Numbered from the stretch's first letter, positions 50,072 through 59,034 are shown. The stretch: DNA of 64,000 nucleotides from Pseudomonas sp. P5_109 (GCF_034009455.1 NZ_CP125380.1:1-64000); one strand, 5' to 3'. Notes: a model not told the origin generated them from the sequence alone. Numbers and translations are program-made.

Positions 50072-50803
50072 ATGAGTGACAAGGATAAACAGCCGTTGGC
50101 TGCGTCGGCTTCAGCCCAACCCGAGGCTGAAACCGCCGATGCAGCGTTGCAGCACATCGTTGACGGCTTTTTGCATTTTCATCATGAGATCTTTCCCCAG
50201 CAGGAAGAGCTCTTCAAGAAACTCGCCACGGCCCAGCGGCCACGAGCGATGTTCATCGCCTGCGCCGATTCGCGCATCGTTCCCGAGTTGATTACCCAAA
50301 GCTCCCCTGGCGACCTGTTCGTGACCCGTAACGTCGGTAACGTCGTACCGCCTTACGGGCAAATGAACGGTGGTGTTTCCACGGCCATCGAGTACGCCGT
50401 ACTGGCTTTGGGGGTGCATCACATCATCATTTGCGGGCATTCCGACTGCGGCGCCATGCGCGCGGTGCTCAACCCGGACAGTCTGGAAAAAATGCCCACG
50501 GTCAAAGCCTGGCTGCGTCATGCCGAAGTGGCCAAGACCATGGTGCAGGAGAACTGCAACTGCTCTAGTGAAAGCGAAAGCATGCACATCCTCACCGAAG
50601 AGAATGTGATCGCCCAATTGCAGCATCTGCGCACCCATCCGTCGGTGGCCTCGCGCATGGCCAACGGTCAGCTGTTTATCCACGGCTGGGTCTACAACAT
50701 CGAAACCAGCGAAATCAAAGCCTACGACGCTGATCAAGGCTGTTTCCTGCCGCTCAATGGCAGCCTGCCCATTCCCGTGGCGACGCCCAAAGCGCGCTTC
50801 TAA
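50072..50803 (+). CDS. Beta-class carbonic anhydrase
   Basis: The enzyme interconverts CO2 and bicarbonate. The 243-residue protein shows the zinc ligands C64 (in ACADSR, with D66), H123 and C126 (in CGHSDCGAMR), and has an N-terminal extension of about 25 residues rich in Ala/Glu. It matches the PA0102 (psCA1) position. It is followed by a SulP transporter after about 90 nt, an arrangement that suggests bicarbonate supply. Confidence 0.95.
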   Translation: MSDKDKQPLAASASAQPEAETADAALQHIVDGFLHFHHEIFPQQEELFKKLATAQRPRAMFIACADSRIVPELITQSSPGDLFVTRNVGNVVPPYGQMNGGVSTAIEYAVLALGVHHIIICGHSDCGAMRAVLNPDSLEKMPTVKAWLRHAEVAKTMVQENCNCSSESESMHILTEENVIAQLQHLRTHPSVASRMANGQLFIHGWVYNIETSEIKAYDADQGCFLPLNGSLPIPVATPKARF

Positions 50804-50893
50804 ATCCTCCTAAATCGTTGTGTGGTTCAGCCGAGGCTGCCGTTCAGGCAGCCTGGCTTTGCCATGCCTGAAGAAAACTTCGGGAGACTCACC

Positions 50894-52420
50894 ATGCGTG
50901 CTGCTCGACTCAAAGCTGTTCTGCCACGGGAGCTGCTGGCTTCGGTGGTTGTGTTTCTGGTCGCCCTGCCCCTATGCATGGGCATCGCGATTGCCTCTGG
51001 CCTGCCGCCGGCCAAAGGTCTGATCACCGGCATCATCGGTGGTCTGGTCGTCGGTTGGCTGGCCGGCTCGCCGCTACAGGTCAGTGGCCCGGCGGCTGGG
51101 CTGGCCGTTCTGGTATTCGAACTGGTCCGCCAGCACGGTATCACCATGCTCGGGCCCATATTGTTGTTGGCGGGGTTTCTGCAACTGGTGGCCGGTCGCT
51201 TGAAGCTGGGCTGCTGGTTTCGGGTGACGGCGCCTGCGGTGGTGTACGGCATGCTGGCCGGGATTGGCGTGTTGATCGTCCTGTCTCAGGTGCATGTGAT
51301 GCTGGATGCCGTGCCCAAACCCTCGGGGCTGGATAACCTGGCAGCCTTCCCGGCAGCGCTGGCTCAGGCGTTGCCCACGTTTGGTTGGCAAGCGGGCTTG
51401 TTAGGTTTGTCGACGATTGCCGTCATGTGGCTGTGGGAAAAACTCCGTCCACAATCCCTGCGCTTCATTCCCGGGGCGCTACTGGGCGTCGGCCTGGCTA
51501 CGCTTGCCAGCCTGGTGTTGACGTTGCAGGTCAAACGGGTCCAGGTGCCGGCCAACCTGGCGGAAGCCATCGACTGGCTGAAGCCGACGGATCTGCTCAA
51601 CCTGGCTGATCCGGCCCTGCTGATTGCCGCATTTGCCGTGGCCTTCATCGCCAGTGCCGAAACCTTGCTTTCAGCCGCGGCGGTGGATCGCATGCACAGC
51701 GGCCAGCGTTCGGACTTCGACCGGGAACTCTCGGCGCAAGGCATCGGCAACATGTTGTGTGGCCTGCTTGGGGCGTTGCCGATGACGGGCGTTATCGTGC
51801 GCAGTTCGGCGAATGTTCAGGCGGGAGCAACCACGCGTTTTTCAACCATTTTCCATGGCCTTTGGCTGCTGGCGTTCGTGCTGTTGCTGTCCAGCGTGCT
51901 GCAAAGCATTCCGGTGGCAAGCCTGGCGGGCGTACTGGTGTACACCGGCTTCAAATTGGTGGATCTCAAGGTCTTGCGTGGTTTGGGCCGGTATGGTCGG
52001 GCGCCGATGTTCACTTATGCGGCAACTGCGCTCGCCATCGTTTTCACGGACCTGCTGACCGGCGTGCTGATTGGCTTCGGCCTGACGCTGGTGAAACTGG
52101 CGCTGAAAGCCTCTCGCTTGAAAATCAGCCTGATCGACCTGCCTCAGGAAGGGCAAATGGAGTTGCGCCTGATGGGTGCGGCGACCTTCCTCAAGGTGCC
52201 GGCGCTGACCCGGGTGTTGGGCAGTATTGCTCCGGGCACGACAGTGCATGTGCCGCTCAATAACCTGAGCTACATCGATCACTCGTGTCTGGAGTTGCTG
52301 GAAGAGTGGGGACGGGCGAATGCAGCCAAGGGGTCGAGGCTGTTGATTGAGTCGCGGGGATTGAAGCGCAGGCTCGAGGGACGCGTGCGAACGAACACCG
52401 GCGTCGGCGCGGCCGGGTAG
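50894..52420 (+). CDS. SulP-family transporter paired with carbonic anhydrase
   Basis: The 508-residue protein has 10-12 membrane segments, starting LPRELLASVVVFLVALPLCMGIAIASGLPPAKGLITGIIGG. It has the family stretch SPLQVSGPAAGLAVLVF and a C-terminal STAS domain (TTVHVPLNNLSYIDHSCLELLEEWG). I chose the ATG at 50894 behind GGAGACTCACC. Its place directly after a beta carbonic anhydrase makes bicarbonate a better guess than sulfate; this is inference. Confidence 0.87.
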   Translation: MRAARLKAVLPRELLASVVVFLVALPLCMGIAIASGLPPAKGLITGIIGGLVVGWLAGSPLQVSGPAAGLAVLVFELVRQHGITMLGPILLLAGFLQLVAGRLKLGCWFRVTAPAVVYGMLAGIGVLIVLSQVHVMLDAVPKPSGLDNLAAFPAALAQALPTFGWQAGLLGLSTIAVMWLWEKLRPQSLRFIPGALLGVGLATLASLVLTLQVKRVQVPANLAEAIDWLKPTDLLNLADPALLIAAFAVAFIASAETLLSAAAVDRMHSGQRSDFDRELSAQGIGNMLCGLLGALPMTGVIVRSSANVQAGATTRFSTIFHGLWLLAFVLLLSSVLQSIPVASLAGVLVYTGFKLVDLKVLRGLGRYGRAPMFTYAATALAIVFTDLLTGVLIGFGLTLVKLALKASRLKISLIDLPQEGQMELRLMGAATFLKVPALTRVLGSIAPGTTVHVPLNNLSYIDHSCLELLEEWGRANAAKGSRLLIESRGLKRRLEGRVRTNTGVGAAG

Positions 52421-52427
52421 ATAACAG

Positions 52428-52517
52428 TGTGGGAGCGGGCTTGCTCGCGAAAGCGGTGGGTCAGGCAACATTGATGTCGTCTGACACTCCCTCTTCGCGA
52501 GCAAGCCCGCTCCCACA
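52428..52517. repeat. REPIN (TGTGGGAGCGGGCTTGCTCGCGAAAG type)
   Basis: An inverted REP pair 8 nt after the SulP stop, in the convergent gap with the PA0104-type gene. Confidence 0.93.
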
Positions 52518-52540
52518 GGGGGATTGTGTTTATCGATGGA

Positions 52541-53191
52541 TCAAGCCGCTGGCTGATCCAGCTTCAGGCCTACGCCCAGGCGGCGGGACATGCACGGCCA
52601 GCGTTTCCACGCGGCGCCGGTGTCCGGGCTATTGAGCTTGTCACGGTAGGCTTCTACCGATTCCAGGGCGAAGTTTTCGTCATTGAGCATCTCTTCGAAG
52701 GCGTGATGCACGACTTCGTCCAGTTGGTTGGCGAACGACTCACCGATCAATTGGTGAGCAATCAAGTTGGCGACAGTCATGTCCAGGGGGATCAGTGGCT
52801 GGCCGAAATGCTTGATGTACAGGTCGTTGACCTCTTCGACAAACCGATGTGCCAGGTAGGCCTCGTCCAGCAGGCTGTCGAGCCCGACATGGCCGGCCAT
52901 GATGGCTGGCGGCTGGAGGAAGTACTGCTCGGCGATTTTCAGCACCGGTTTGATCTGTGACTCAATGCCCGCTTCCCTGGCGACTTCATTGGCTGCGTCC
53001 AGCAGATCGGGCACTTCTTCGATGTAGGCGGCGACAAATCGCGTCAGCACGCCGTTGGTATCGGTCTCCGGCAATTGGATCGACGGGTGTAGATGCGGCA
53101 GTTTGCTTTCCAGCTGACGTGTCAGCAGGCCAGTCTCGGCTTCGTGTTGTTGGGCTTTTTGGATCTGCTCGCGCAATGCGGCGGTGTTCAT
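52541..53191 (-). CDS. Conserved hypothetical protein (PA0104 position)
   Basis: This soluble, largely helical 216-residue protein has no signal peptide. It starts MNTAALREQIQKAQQHEAETGLL; distinctive stretches are FVAAYIEEVPDLLDAANEVAREAG and VNDLYIKHFGQPLIPLDMTVANLIAHQLIGESFANQLDEVVHHAF. No catalytic motif is recognised. The family sits between the SulP gene and coxB in several pseudomonads. I chose the ATG at 53191, dropping an extension of 25 residues. Confidence 0.8.
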   Translation of the reverse strand: MNTAALREQIQKAQQHEAETGLLTRQLESKLPHLHPSIQLPETDTNGVLTRFVAAYIEEVPDLLDAANEVAREAGIESQIKPVLKIAEQYFLQPPAIMAGHVGLDSLLDEAYLAHRFVEEVNDLYIKHFGQPLIPLDMTVANLIAHQLIGESFANQLDEVVHHAFEEMLNDENFALESVEAYRDKLNSPDTGAAWKRWPCMSRRLGVGLKLDQPAA

Positions 53192-53413
53192 GAAAACTCC
53201 AGGGAACAAGGCAATGAAATAGGGAAGACATAACTTAGCTGGCTTACGAAAAATGCTAAGACGCATTTGTCATAATTATTTCATCCTTGAGACGCCCCCG
53301 TTATATCGATTTGCCACCACTCGTCTGCATCCTTCTCCATTCGTGCCCTGCAATGCAAGTTAATGCTGTTTCAGATGATTTACGCCTTCGCGTTGCGAGG
53401 TCGGAGGTGCTGT

Positions 53414-53420
53414 CTATACT
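53414..53420 (+). promoter_or_regulatory. RpoS-type extended -10 (CTATACT) of the cox operon
   Basis: CTATACT is the consensus extended -10 of sigma-S promoters and lies about 140 nt before coxB. The P. aeruginosa aa3 oxidase is known to be RpoS-dependent. Confidence 0.65.
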
Positions 53421-53429
53421 CGGGGTGGA

Positions 53430-53522
53430 ATGGAGTTAGCTGATGACGCCCGACTGCATGTGCAGCAAGGCCCGGCGATTCAAGTTCGTAGTCTGATGCA
53501 GCCGCTCCCTTGCCGCAGGTGA
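53430..53522 (+). CDS. Candidate 30-residue ORF in the coxB leader
   Basis: ATG at 53430 opens a 30-codon frame (MELADDARLHVQQGPAIQVR and ten more residues) ending in TGA 39 nt before coxB. It begins within a few bases of where a transcript from the CTATACT element would start. No homologue is recognised; it may be chance. Confidence 0.22.
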   Translation: MELADDARLHVQQGPAIQVRSLMQPLPCRR

Positions 53523-53535
53523 AAGCCGGCGGGAT

Positions 53536-53543
53536 AACAAGAA
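53536..53543 (+). promoter_or_regulatory. CA motif AACAAGAA before the coxB ribosome binding site
   Basis: It matches AANAANAA 18 nt before the coxB ATG, just upstream of AAGGGGAA; a possible Hfq/Crc site. Confidence 0.4.
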
Positions 53544-53561
53544 CGATAAGGGGAACCCGCA

Positions 53562-54689
53562 ATGATGCGACATCCACATGTCTGGATGGGCCTCCTGTTG
53601 TGGTCGATTTTCAGTCAGGCGCAAGCGGCCTGGACTGTGAATATGGCGCCTGGAGCGACTGAAATCAGTCACGCAGTATTCGACCTGCACATGACCATTT
53701 TCTGGATCTGTGTGGTGATCGGCATCATCGTTTTTGGTGCCATGTTCTGGTCGATGATTCTCCACCGCCGCTCGACCGGGCAGGTGGCCGCAAAATTTCA
53801 TGAAAGCACCACCGTTGAAATCCTCTGGACCATCGTGCCCTTCCTGATCCTGGTGGCCATGGCGGTTCCCGCTACCGCGACCCTGATCAAGATGTACGAC
53901 GCCAGCGAGCCGGAAATCGATATCCAGGTCACCGGCTATCAGTGGAAGTGGCACTACAAGTACCTGGGCCAGGACGTCGAGTTCTTCAGCAACCTGACCA
54001 CTCCTCAAGACCAGATCCACAACAAGGAAACCAAGGGCGAGCACTACCTGCTCGAAGTCGACAAGCCCCTGGTGCTGCCGGTCGGCACCAAGGTGCGCTT
54101 TTTGGTGACCTCCGCCGATGTGATCCACTCCTGGTGGGTGCCGGCCTTCGCGGTCAAGCGCGATGCGATCCCGGGCTTCGTCAATGAAGCCTGGACCCGC
54201 ATCGACAAGCCCGGCATCTACCGTGGCCAGTGCGCCGAGTTGTGCGGCAAGGATCACGGCTTCATGCCGACCGTGGTCGAGGTCAAGGAAAAGGCCGATT
54301 ACGAAAAATGGCTGGCCGATCGCAAGGTCGAGGCTGCGCAGCTCAAAGAGCTGACCAGCAAGGAATGGACGCTCGACGAGCTCAAGGATCGCGGCGACAA
54401 GATCTACCACACCACCTGCGTGGCCTGTCACCAGGCCGAAGGCCAGGGCCTGCCGCCGATGTTCCCGGCGCTCAAGGGCTCGAAAATCGCCACCGGACCG
54501 AAAGACGCTCACCTGAGCCTTGTCTTCCACGGCAAGCCCGGCACCGCGATGGCGGCGTTCGGCAAGCAACTCTCGGAAGTCGATATCGCGGCAGTCGTGA
54601 CCTATGAACGTAATGCCTGGGGCAACAACAAGGGCGACATGGTCACGCCTAAAGAAGTGCTGGAGCTGAAACAGGCGGAAAGCAAATGA
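53562..54689 (+). CDS. coxB: Cytochrome c oxidase subunit II with fused cytochrome c domain
   Basis: This is the CuA subunit of the aa3 terminal oxidase. The 375-residue protein has a signal peptide (residues 1-23), two membrane helices (about 42-66 and 86-108) and a periplasmic cupredoxin domain. CuA ligands are H189, C224, C228, H232 and M235. A C-terminal cytochrome c domain has haem motif CVACH (C286, C289, H290). The fused haem makes it a caa3-like subunit II, as in P. aeruginosa PA0105. It is the first gene of the cox cluster. Confidence 0.97.
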   Translation: MMRHPHVWMGLLLWSIFSQAQAAWTVNMAPGATEISHAVFDLHMTIFWICVVIGIIVFGAMFWSMILHRRSTGQVAAKFHESTTVEILWTIVPFLILVAMAVPATATLIKMYDASEPEIDIQVTGYQWKWHYKYLGQDVEFFSNLTTPQDQIHNKETKGEHYLLEVDKPLVLPVGTKVRFLVTSADVIHSWWVPAFAVKRDAIPGFVNEAWTRIDKPGIYRGQCAELCGKDHGFMPTVVEVKEKADYEKWLADRKVEAAQLKELTSKEWTLDELKDRGDKIYHTTCVACHQAEGQGLPPMFPALKGSKIATGPKDAHLSLVFHGKPGTAMAAFGKQLSEVDIAAVVTYERNAWGNNKGDMVTPKEVLELKQAESK

Positions 54690-54771
54690 CCCGGTCTATT
54701 GCGCACGTAAGGAACCGGTCGGGGCTATGCATCCCGGCCTGCCCAGCCCATCTGTTTGCAGGAGACAGGAC

Positions 54772-56364
54772 ATGACTGCTGTAATCGATGAACATGTTCA
54801 TACCGCCACCGACCACGCCCATGGCCCCGCCAAAGGCCTGATGCGCTGGGTGCTGACCACCAACCACAAGGACATCGGTACGCTGTACCTGTGGTTTGCA
54901 TTCTCCATGTTCCTGCTCGGCGGCTCGTTCGCGATGGTGATTCGCGCCGAGTTGTTCCAACCCGGGCTGCAAATCGTCCAGCCGGAATTCTTCAACCAGA
55001 TGACCACCATGCACGGCTTGGTGATGGTCTTTGGTGCGGTGATGCCGGCCTTCGTCGGTCTCGCCAACTGGATGATTCCGCTGATGATCGGCGCGCCGGA
55101 CATGGCCTTGCCGCGGATGAACAACTTCAGCTTCTGGCTGTTGCCGGCGGCGTTCCTGCTGCTGGTTTCGACCCTGTTCACCGCTGGCGGCGGGCCGAAC
55201 TTCGGCTGGACCTTCTATGCACCGCTGTCGACGACCTACGCGCCGGAAAGCGTGACTTTCTTCATCTTCGCCATTCACTTGATGGGGATCAGTTCGATCA
55301 TGGGGGCGATCAACGTGATCGCGACCATCCTCAACCTGCGCGCCCCCGGCATGACGTTGATGAAAATGCCGCTGTTTGTCTGGACCTGGCTGATCACCGC
55401 GTTCCTGTTGATTGCGGTGATGCCGGTACTGGCCGGTTGCGTGACGATGATGCTGATGGACATCCACTTCGGCACCAGCTTCTTCAGTGCCGCCGGTGGC
55501 GGTGACCCGGTGCTGTTCCAGCATGTGTTCTGGTTCTTCGGTCACCCCGAGGTGTACATCATGATCCTGCCGGCGTTCGGTGCCGTCAGCTCGATCATTC
55601 CGGCGTTTTCGCGCAAGCCATTGTTCGGCTACACCTCGATGGTCTACGCCACGGCGAGTATCGCGTTCCTGTCGTTCATCGTCTGGGCGCACCACATGTT
55701 CGTGGTCGGCATTCCGTTGGTGGGCGAGCTGTTCTTCATGTACGCCACGCTGCTGATTGCGGTGCCAACGGGCGTGAAGGTGTTCAACTGGGCCAGCACC
55801 ATGTGGCAAGGCTCGCTGACCTTCGAGACGCCGATGCTGTTCGCCGTGGCGTTCGTGATCCTGTTTTCCATTGGCGGTTTCTCCGGGTTGATGCTGGCCA
55901 TCGCCCCGGCGGACTTCCAGTACCAGGACACCTACTTCGTGGTCGCGCACTTCCACTATGTGCTGGTGCCGGGGGCGATCTTCGGGATCTTCGCCTCGGC
56001 CTATTACTGGATGCCGAAATGGACCGGCCACATGTACGACGAAACCCTCGGCAAGTTGCATTTCTGGCTGTCGTTCATCGGCATGAACATGGCCTTCTTC
56101 CCGATGCACTTCGTGGGCCTGGCGGGCATGCCGCGGCGGATTCCGGACTACAACCTGCAATTCGCCGACTTCAACATGGTGTCGTCGATCGGCGCATTCA
56201 TGTTCGGTGCGACGCAGATCTTCTTCCTGTTCATAGTGATCAAGACCATTCGCGGCGGTCCGCCAGCACCGGCCAAACCGTGGGATGGGGCTGAAGGCCT
56301 GGAGTGGAGCATCCCGTCGCCAGCGCCGTATCACACCTTCACCACGCCGCCGGAAGTGAAATGA
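54772..56364 (+). CDS. ctaD: Cytochrome c oxidase subunit I
   Basis: This catalytic subunit holds haem a and the haem a3-CuB centre and pumps protons. The 530-residue protein has twelve membrane helices, a haem a His in TTMHGLVMVFGAVMP, the CuB/Tyr motif HPEVYIMILPAFG, the HH pair in VWAHHMFVVG and the haem pair in VVAHFHYVLVPG. I chose the ATG at 54772 behind CAGGAGACAGG; an earlier in-frame ATG at 54727 has no family support. A REPIN separates it from ctaG. Confidence 0.97.
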   Translation: MTAVIDEHVHTATDHAHGPAKGLMRWVLTTNHKDIGTLYLWFAFSMFLLGGSFAMVIRAELFQPGLQIVQPEFFNQMTTMHGLVMVFGAVMPAFVGLANWMIPLMIGAPDMALPRMNNFSFWLLPAAFLLLVSTLFTAGGGPNFGWTFYAPLSTTYAPESVTFFIFAIHLMGISSIMGAINVIATILNLRAPGMTLMKMPLFVWTWLITAFLLIAVMPVLAGCVTMMLMDIHFGTSFFSAAGGGDPVLFQHVFWFFGHPEVYIMILPAFGAVSSIIPAFSRKPLFGYTSMVYATASIAFLSFIVWAHHMFVVGIPLVGELFFMYATLLIAVPTGVKVFNWASTMWQGSLTFETPMLFAVAFVILFSIGGFSGLMLAIAPADFQYQDTYFVVAHFHYVLVPGAIFGIFASAYYWMPKWTGHMYDETLGKLHFWLSFIGMNMAFFPMHFVGLAGMPRRIPDYNLQFADFNMVSSIGAFMFGATQIFFLFIVIKTIRGGPPAPAKPWDGAEGLEWSIPSPAPYHTFTTPPEVK

Positions 56365-56374
56365 ACAAAGCCCT

Positions 56375-56462
56375 CGTAGGAGCCGGCTTGCTGGCGATGA
56401 ACGATAACGCGGTGTTGCCGATACACCGAGGTGTTTGCATCGCCAGCAAGCCGGCTCCTACA
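56375..56462. repeat. REPIN inside the cox operon (CGTAGGAGCCGGCTTGCTGGCGATG type)
   Basis: An inverted REP pair in the 123-nt gap between ctaD and ctaG. As a hairpin it may lower expression of, or protect the mRNA end of, the genes upstream. Confidence 0.92.
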
Positions 56463-56487
56463 GGGTTATGCGTAGAGGTTTGGAATC

Positions 56488-57039
56488 ATGGCTGACTCAA
56501 TTTCGTTGAAGAAACTGGTCACGCGTTTGCTGATCGCGGTGGTGGCGATGTTTGTGTTCGGGTTTGCGTTGGTGCCGATCTACGACGTGATGTGCAAGGC
56601 TTTCGGCATCAATGGCAAGACCGGCGGGCAGTACGAGGGTGAGCAAACGGTCGATACCTCGCGGCAGGTGCGCGTGCAGTTTCTGTCGACCAACACTGCC
56701 GACATGCCTTGGGATTTCTATCCCAAGCACGATGAACTGACGGCCAACCCCGGGGCGGTGAACGAAATGATCTTCATCGCCCACAACCCCACCGATAAGC
56801 CGATGAGTGCGCAAGCCGTGCCGAGTATCGCGCCTAGCACCGCGGCGGCGTACTTCCACAAGACCGAATGTTTCTGCTTTACCCAGCAAGTGCTGCAGCC
56901 CGGTCAGCGGATCGAGATGCCGGTACGTTTCATCGTTGACCGTGACATGCCCAAGGATGTGAAGCACCTGACGCTGTCTTACACGCTGTTCGATATCACC
57001 GCCCGACATCCACCGGTAGCTGTAAACACTGGCGGCTGA
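56488..57039 (+). CDS. ctaG: Cytochrome c oxidase assembly protein CtaG/Cox11
   Basis: This protein delivers copper to the CuB centre of subunit I. The 183-residue protein has one N-terminal membrane helix (RLLIAVVAMFVFGFALVPIYDVMCKAFG) and a periplasmic beta domain with the copper-binding CFCFTQQ motif. It lies between subunit I and subunit III genes, as in PA0107. It is the first gene after the REPIN. Confidence 0.95.
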   Translation: MADSISLKKLVTRLLIAVVAMFVFGFALVPIYDVMCKAFGINGKTGGQYEGEQTVDTSRQVRVQFLSTNTADMPWDFYPKHDELTANPGAVNEMIFIAHNPTDKPMSAQAVPSIAPSTAAAYFHKTECFCFTQQVLQPGQRIEMPVRFIVDRDMPKDVKHLTLSYTLFDITARHPPVAVNTGG

Positions 57040-57056
57040 GCGTGCCCGATAAGGAG

Positions 57057-57064
57057 AACAATAA
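57057..57064 (+). promoter_or_regulatory. CA motif AACAATAA between ribosome binding site and start of ctaE
   Basis: It lies between AAGGAG and the ATG of the subunit III gene, a position where Hfq/Crc would block ribosome entry. Inference from sequence. Confidence 0.5.
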
Positions 57065-57952
57065 ATGGCAACTCATGAACATTATTACGTTCCCGCCCAG
57101 AGCAAATGGCCGATCATCGCCACGCTCGGCATGGTCACTACCGTCTACGGCCTGGCCACCTGGTTCAACGATCTGAAAGCGGCGCGCCCGGAATCCCACG
57201 GGCCGCTGATTTTTTTCATCGGCGGGCTGATGGTGGCCTACATGCTGTTCGGCTGGTTCGGTACGGTGATCAAGGAAAGTCGTGGCGGCTTGTACAGCGC
57301 ACAGATGGATCGCTCGTTCCGCTGGGGCATGAGCTGGTTCATTTTCTCGGAGGTGATGTTCTTCATCGCCTTTTTTGGCGCACTGTTTTATGTACGTCAC
57401 GTCTCTGGTCCGGCGCTCGGTGGTGAGGGCACAAAAGGCATCGCGCACATGCTGTGGCCGAACTTCGAATTCGTCTGGCCGCTGCTGAATAACCCGGACT
57501 CGAAATTGTTTCCGTCGCCCAAGGAAGTCATTAGCCCCTGGGGCCTGCCGCTGCTCAACACCGTGTTGCTGGTGAGCTCCAGCGTGACCGTGACCATCGC
57601 TCACCATGCCTTGAAAAAGGGCCATCGCGGTGCACTCAAGCTGTGGCTGGCGCTCACCGTACTGCTGGGCTGTGCGTTCCTCACCTTCCAGGCCGAAGAG
57701 TACATGCACGCCTACCACGAGCTGGGCCTGACCCTGGGTTCGGGCATCTACGGCGCGACGTTCTTCATGCTCACCGGGTTCCACGGCGCCCACGTGACCA
57801 TCGGCACCATCATCCTGTTCGTGATGCTGATGCGGGTCATGCGCGGGCACTTCGACAGCGAGCACCAGTTCGGCTTCGAAGCGGCGAGCTGGTACTGGCA
57901 CTTCGTGGATGTGGTGTGGATCGGGTTGTTCGTTTTCGTCTACGTGCTGTAG
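57065..57952 (+). CDS. ctaE: Cytochrome c oxidase subunit III
   Basis: This non-catalytic membrane subunit stabilises the oxidase. The 295-residue protein has seven predicted helices and the conserved segments RWGMSWFIFSEVMFFIAFFGALFY and the C-terminal FHGAHVTIGTI and EAASWYWHFVDVVWIGLFVFVYVL. Its TAG stop is part of a degenerate REP sequence. An AACAATAA motif lies at the start site. Confidence 0.97.
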   Translation: MATHEHYYVPAQSKWPIIATLGMVTTVYGLATWFNDLKAARPESHGPLIFFIGGLMVAYMLFGWFGTVIKESRGGLYSAQMDRSFRWGMSWFIFSEVMFFIAFFGALFYVRHVSGPALGGEGTKGIAHMLWPNFEFVWPLLNNPDSKLFPSPKEVISPWGLPLLNTVLLVSSSVTVTIAHHALKKGHRGALKLWLALTVLLGCAFLTFQAEEYMHAYHELGLTLGSGIYGATFFMLTGFHGAHVTIGTIILFVMLMRVMRGHFDSEHQFGFEAASWYWHFVDVVWIGLFVFVYVL

Positions 57953-58020
57953 GAGCGACCTAGCTCGCGAAGGTCTATCAGTCGAAATCGGGGTAACTGA
58001 CACACCTTCACGAGCAAGCT
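57948..58020. repeat. Degenerate REPIN overlapping two gene ends
   Basis: TGTAGGAGCGACCTAGCTCGCGAAGG on the left, containing the ctaE stop codon, and CTTCACGAGCAAGCT on the right, reaching into the stop of the convergent DUF2909 gene. Both arms carry point changes. Confidence 0.75.
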
Positions 58021-58222
58021 ACCAGGGGGCATGAGAAACCAGCTGGCCGCTGAAAAAACCCCAGGTGATCAGACCCAGGGTAATGGCGGCCAGAGTGACA
58101 CGTACACTCAAGGCAATGACGAGGCGGTTTGAGTGGCTGTCGTCCTTGACCAGAAAAAACAGGCCGCTGAACAGGCTGACAACCGTGGCAATCAGCATCA
58201 GGACGATGGCTGCTTTGAGCAT
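58019..58222 (-). CDS. Twin-transmembrane protein (DUF2909 family)
   Basis: This 67-residue inner-membrane protein has two helices: MLKAAIVLMLIATVVSLFSGLFFL and IALSVRVTLAAITLGLITWGFF, separated by a short charged loop. It is commonly found inside cox clusters, antisense to the other genes (PA0109 position). The function is unknown, probably oxidase assembly. I chose the ATG at 58222, because the longer frame to 58324 overlaps the SURF1 start. Confidence 0.83.
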   Translation of the reverse strand: MLKAAIVLMLIATVVSLFSGLFFLVKDDSHSNRLVIALSVRVTLAAITLGLITWGFFSGQLVSHAPW

Positions 58223-58293
58223 GGTGGGACTCCGGGGGAACAAGCGATGCACTTGAGTATAGCTATCGCGATGACCGACTTTCTGGCGATGCC

Positions 58294-59034
58294 ATGAAGT
58301 GCTTTCGGCCGGGTATCGTGCCAACGCTGGTAGTGGGGCTGTTGCTGCCGCTGCTGGTGTCCCTGGGGTTCTGGCAATTGAGCCGGGGCGCGGAGAAAAG
58401 CGCGCTGCTGCAAAACTATGCCGAACGCCGCGCCGCCGAGCCGATGGCCAGCACCGAGCTGCAGAGCATCACCGATCCGGCCTTCCGCCGGGTACGTTTG
58501 CATGGCCAGTTCGATGCCGAACACAGCCTGCTGCTGGACAATAGCCAGCGCAACGGCCGGGTCGGCGTCGAGTTGTTGCAACCGTTTCATGATCAGGCCA
58601 CCGGGCTTTGGCTGTTGGTCAATCGCGGCTGGCTGCCATGGCCGGAACGCCGCACACCCCCACAATTCACAACCCCTGCCGAGGCAGTCAGCCTCGACGC
58701 GTGGGTCTACGTTTCTCCCGGCGCGACGTTCCAATTACACGCAGATCCGACGACGTCGACATGGCCGAAGCTGATTACGGCCGTCGAACCGGCCAGCCTC
58801 TGGAGGACGCTGAACCGCGAAGGCTTTGCCTACGAACTACGCGCCGAAACCGGCACGGCCACCTATCAGGCCGACTGGCCAGTAGTCGCCATGGGTCCGG
58901 AAAAACACATCGCTTATGCCGTGCAGTGGTTCGCCATGGCGATCGCCCTGTTCGGTCTTTATCTCTATCTCGGCTGGCACAACGCAAAGGAGAAACACCA
59001 TGGGAGCGGCCATGAATCCACCCAGCATGTCTGA
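58294..59034 (+). CDS. SURF1-family cytochrome oxidase assembly protein
   Basis: The protein helps insert haem a into subunit I. The 246-residue protein has two membrane helices, one near each end (IVPTLVVGLLLPLLVSLGFWQLSRG and AYAVQWFAMAIALFGLYLYLGW), with the family stretches GFWQLSRG, LLDNSQRNGRVGVELLQPF, LVNRGWLPW and HIAYAVQWFAMA. It overlaps the next gene by 35 nt. Confidence 0.94.
   Translation: MKCFRPGIVPTLVVGLLLPLLVSLGFWQLSRGAEKSALLQNYAERRAAEPMASTELQSITDPAFRRVRLHGQFDAEHSLLLDNSQRNGRVGVELLQPFHDQATGLWLLVNRGWLPWPERRTPPQFTTPAEAVSLDAWVYVSPGATFQLHADPTTSTWPKLITAVEPASLWRTLNREGFAYELRAETGTATYQADWPVVAMGPEKHIAYAVQWFAMAIALFGLYLYLGWHNAKEKHHGSGHESTQHV

Larger units (their letters stand above)
53192..53561. 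other. 370-bp control region between the PA0104-type gene and coxB
   Basis: The left part is AT-rich and should hold the minus-strand promoter. The right part holds an RpoS-type -10 (53414-53420), a possible short ORF (53430-53522) and an AACAAGAA motif before the coxB ribosome binding site. Confidence 0.6.
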
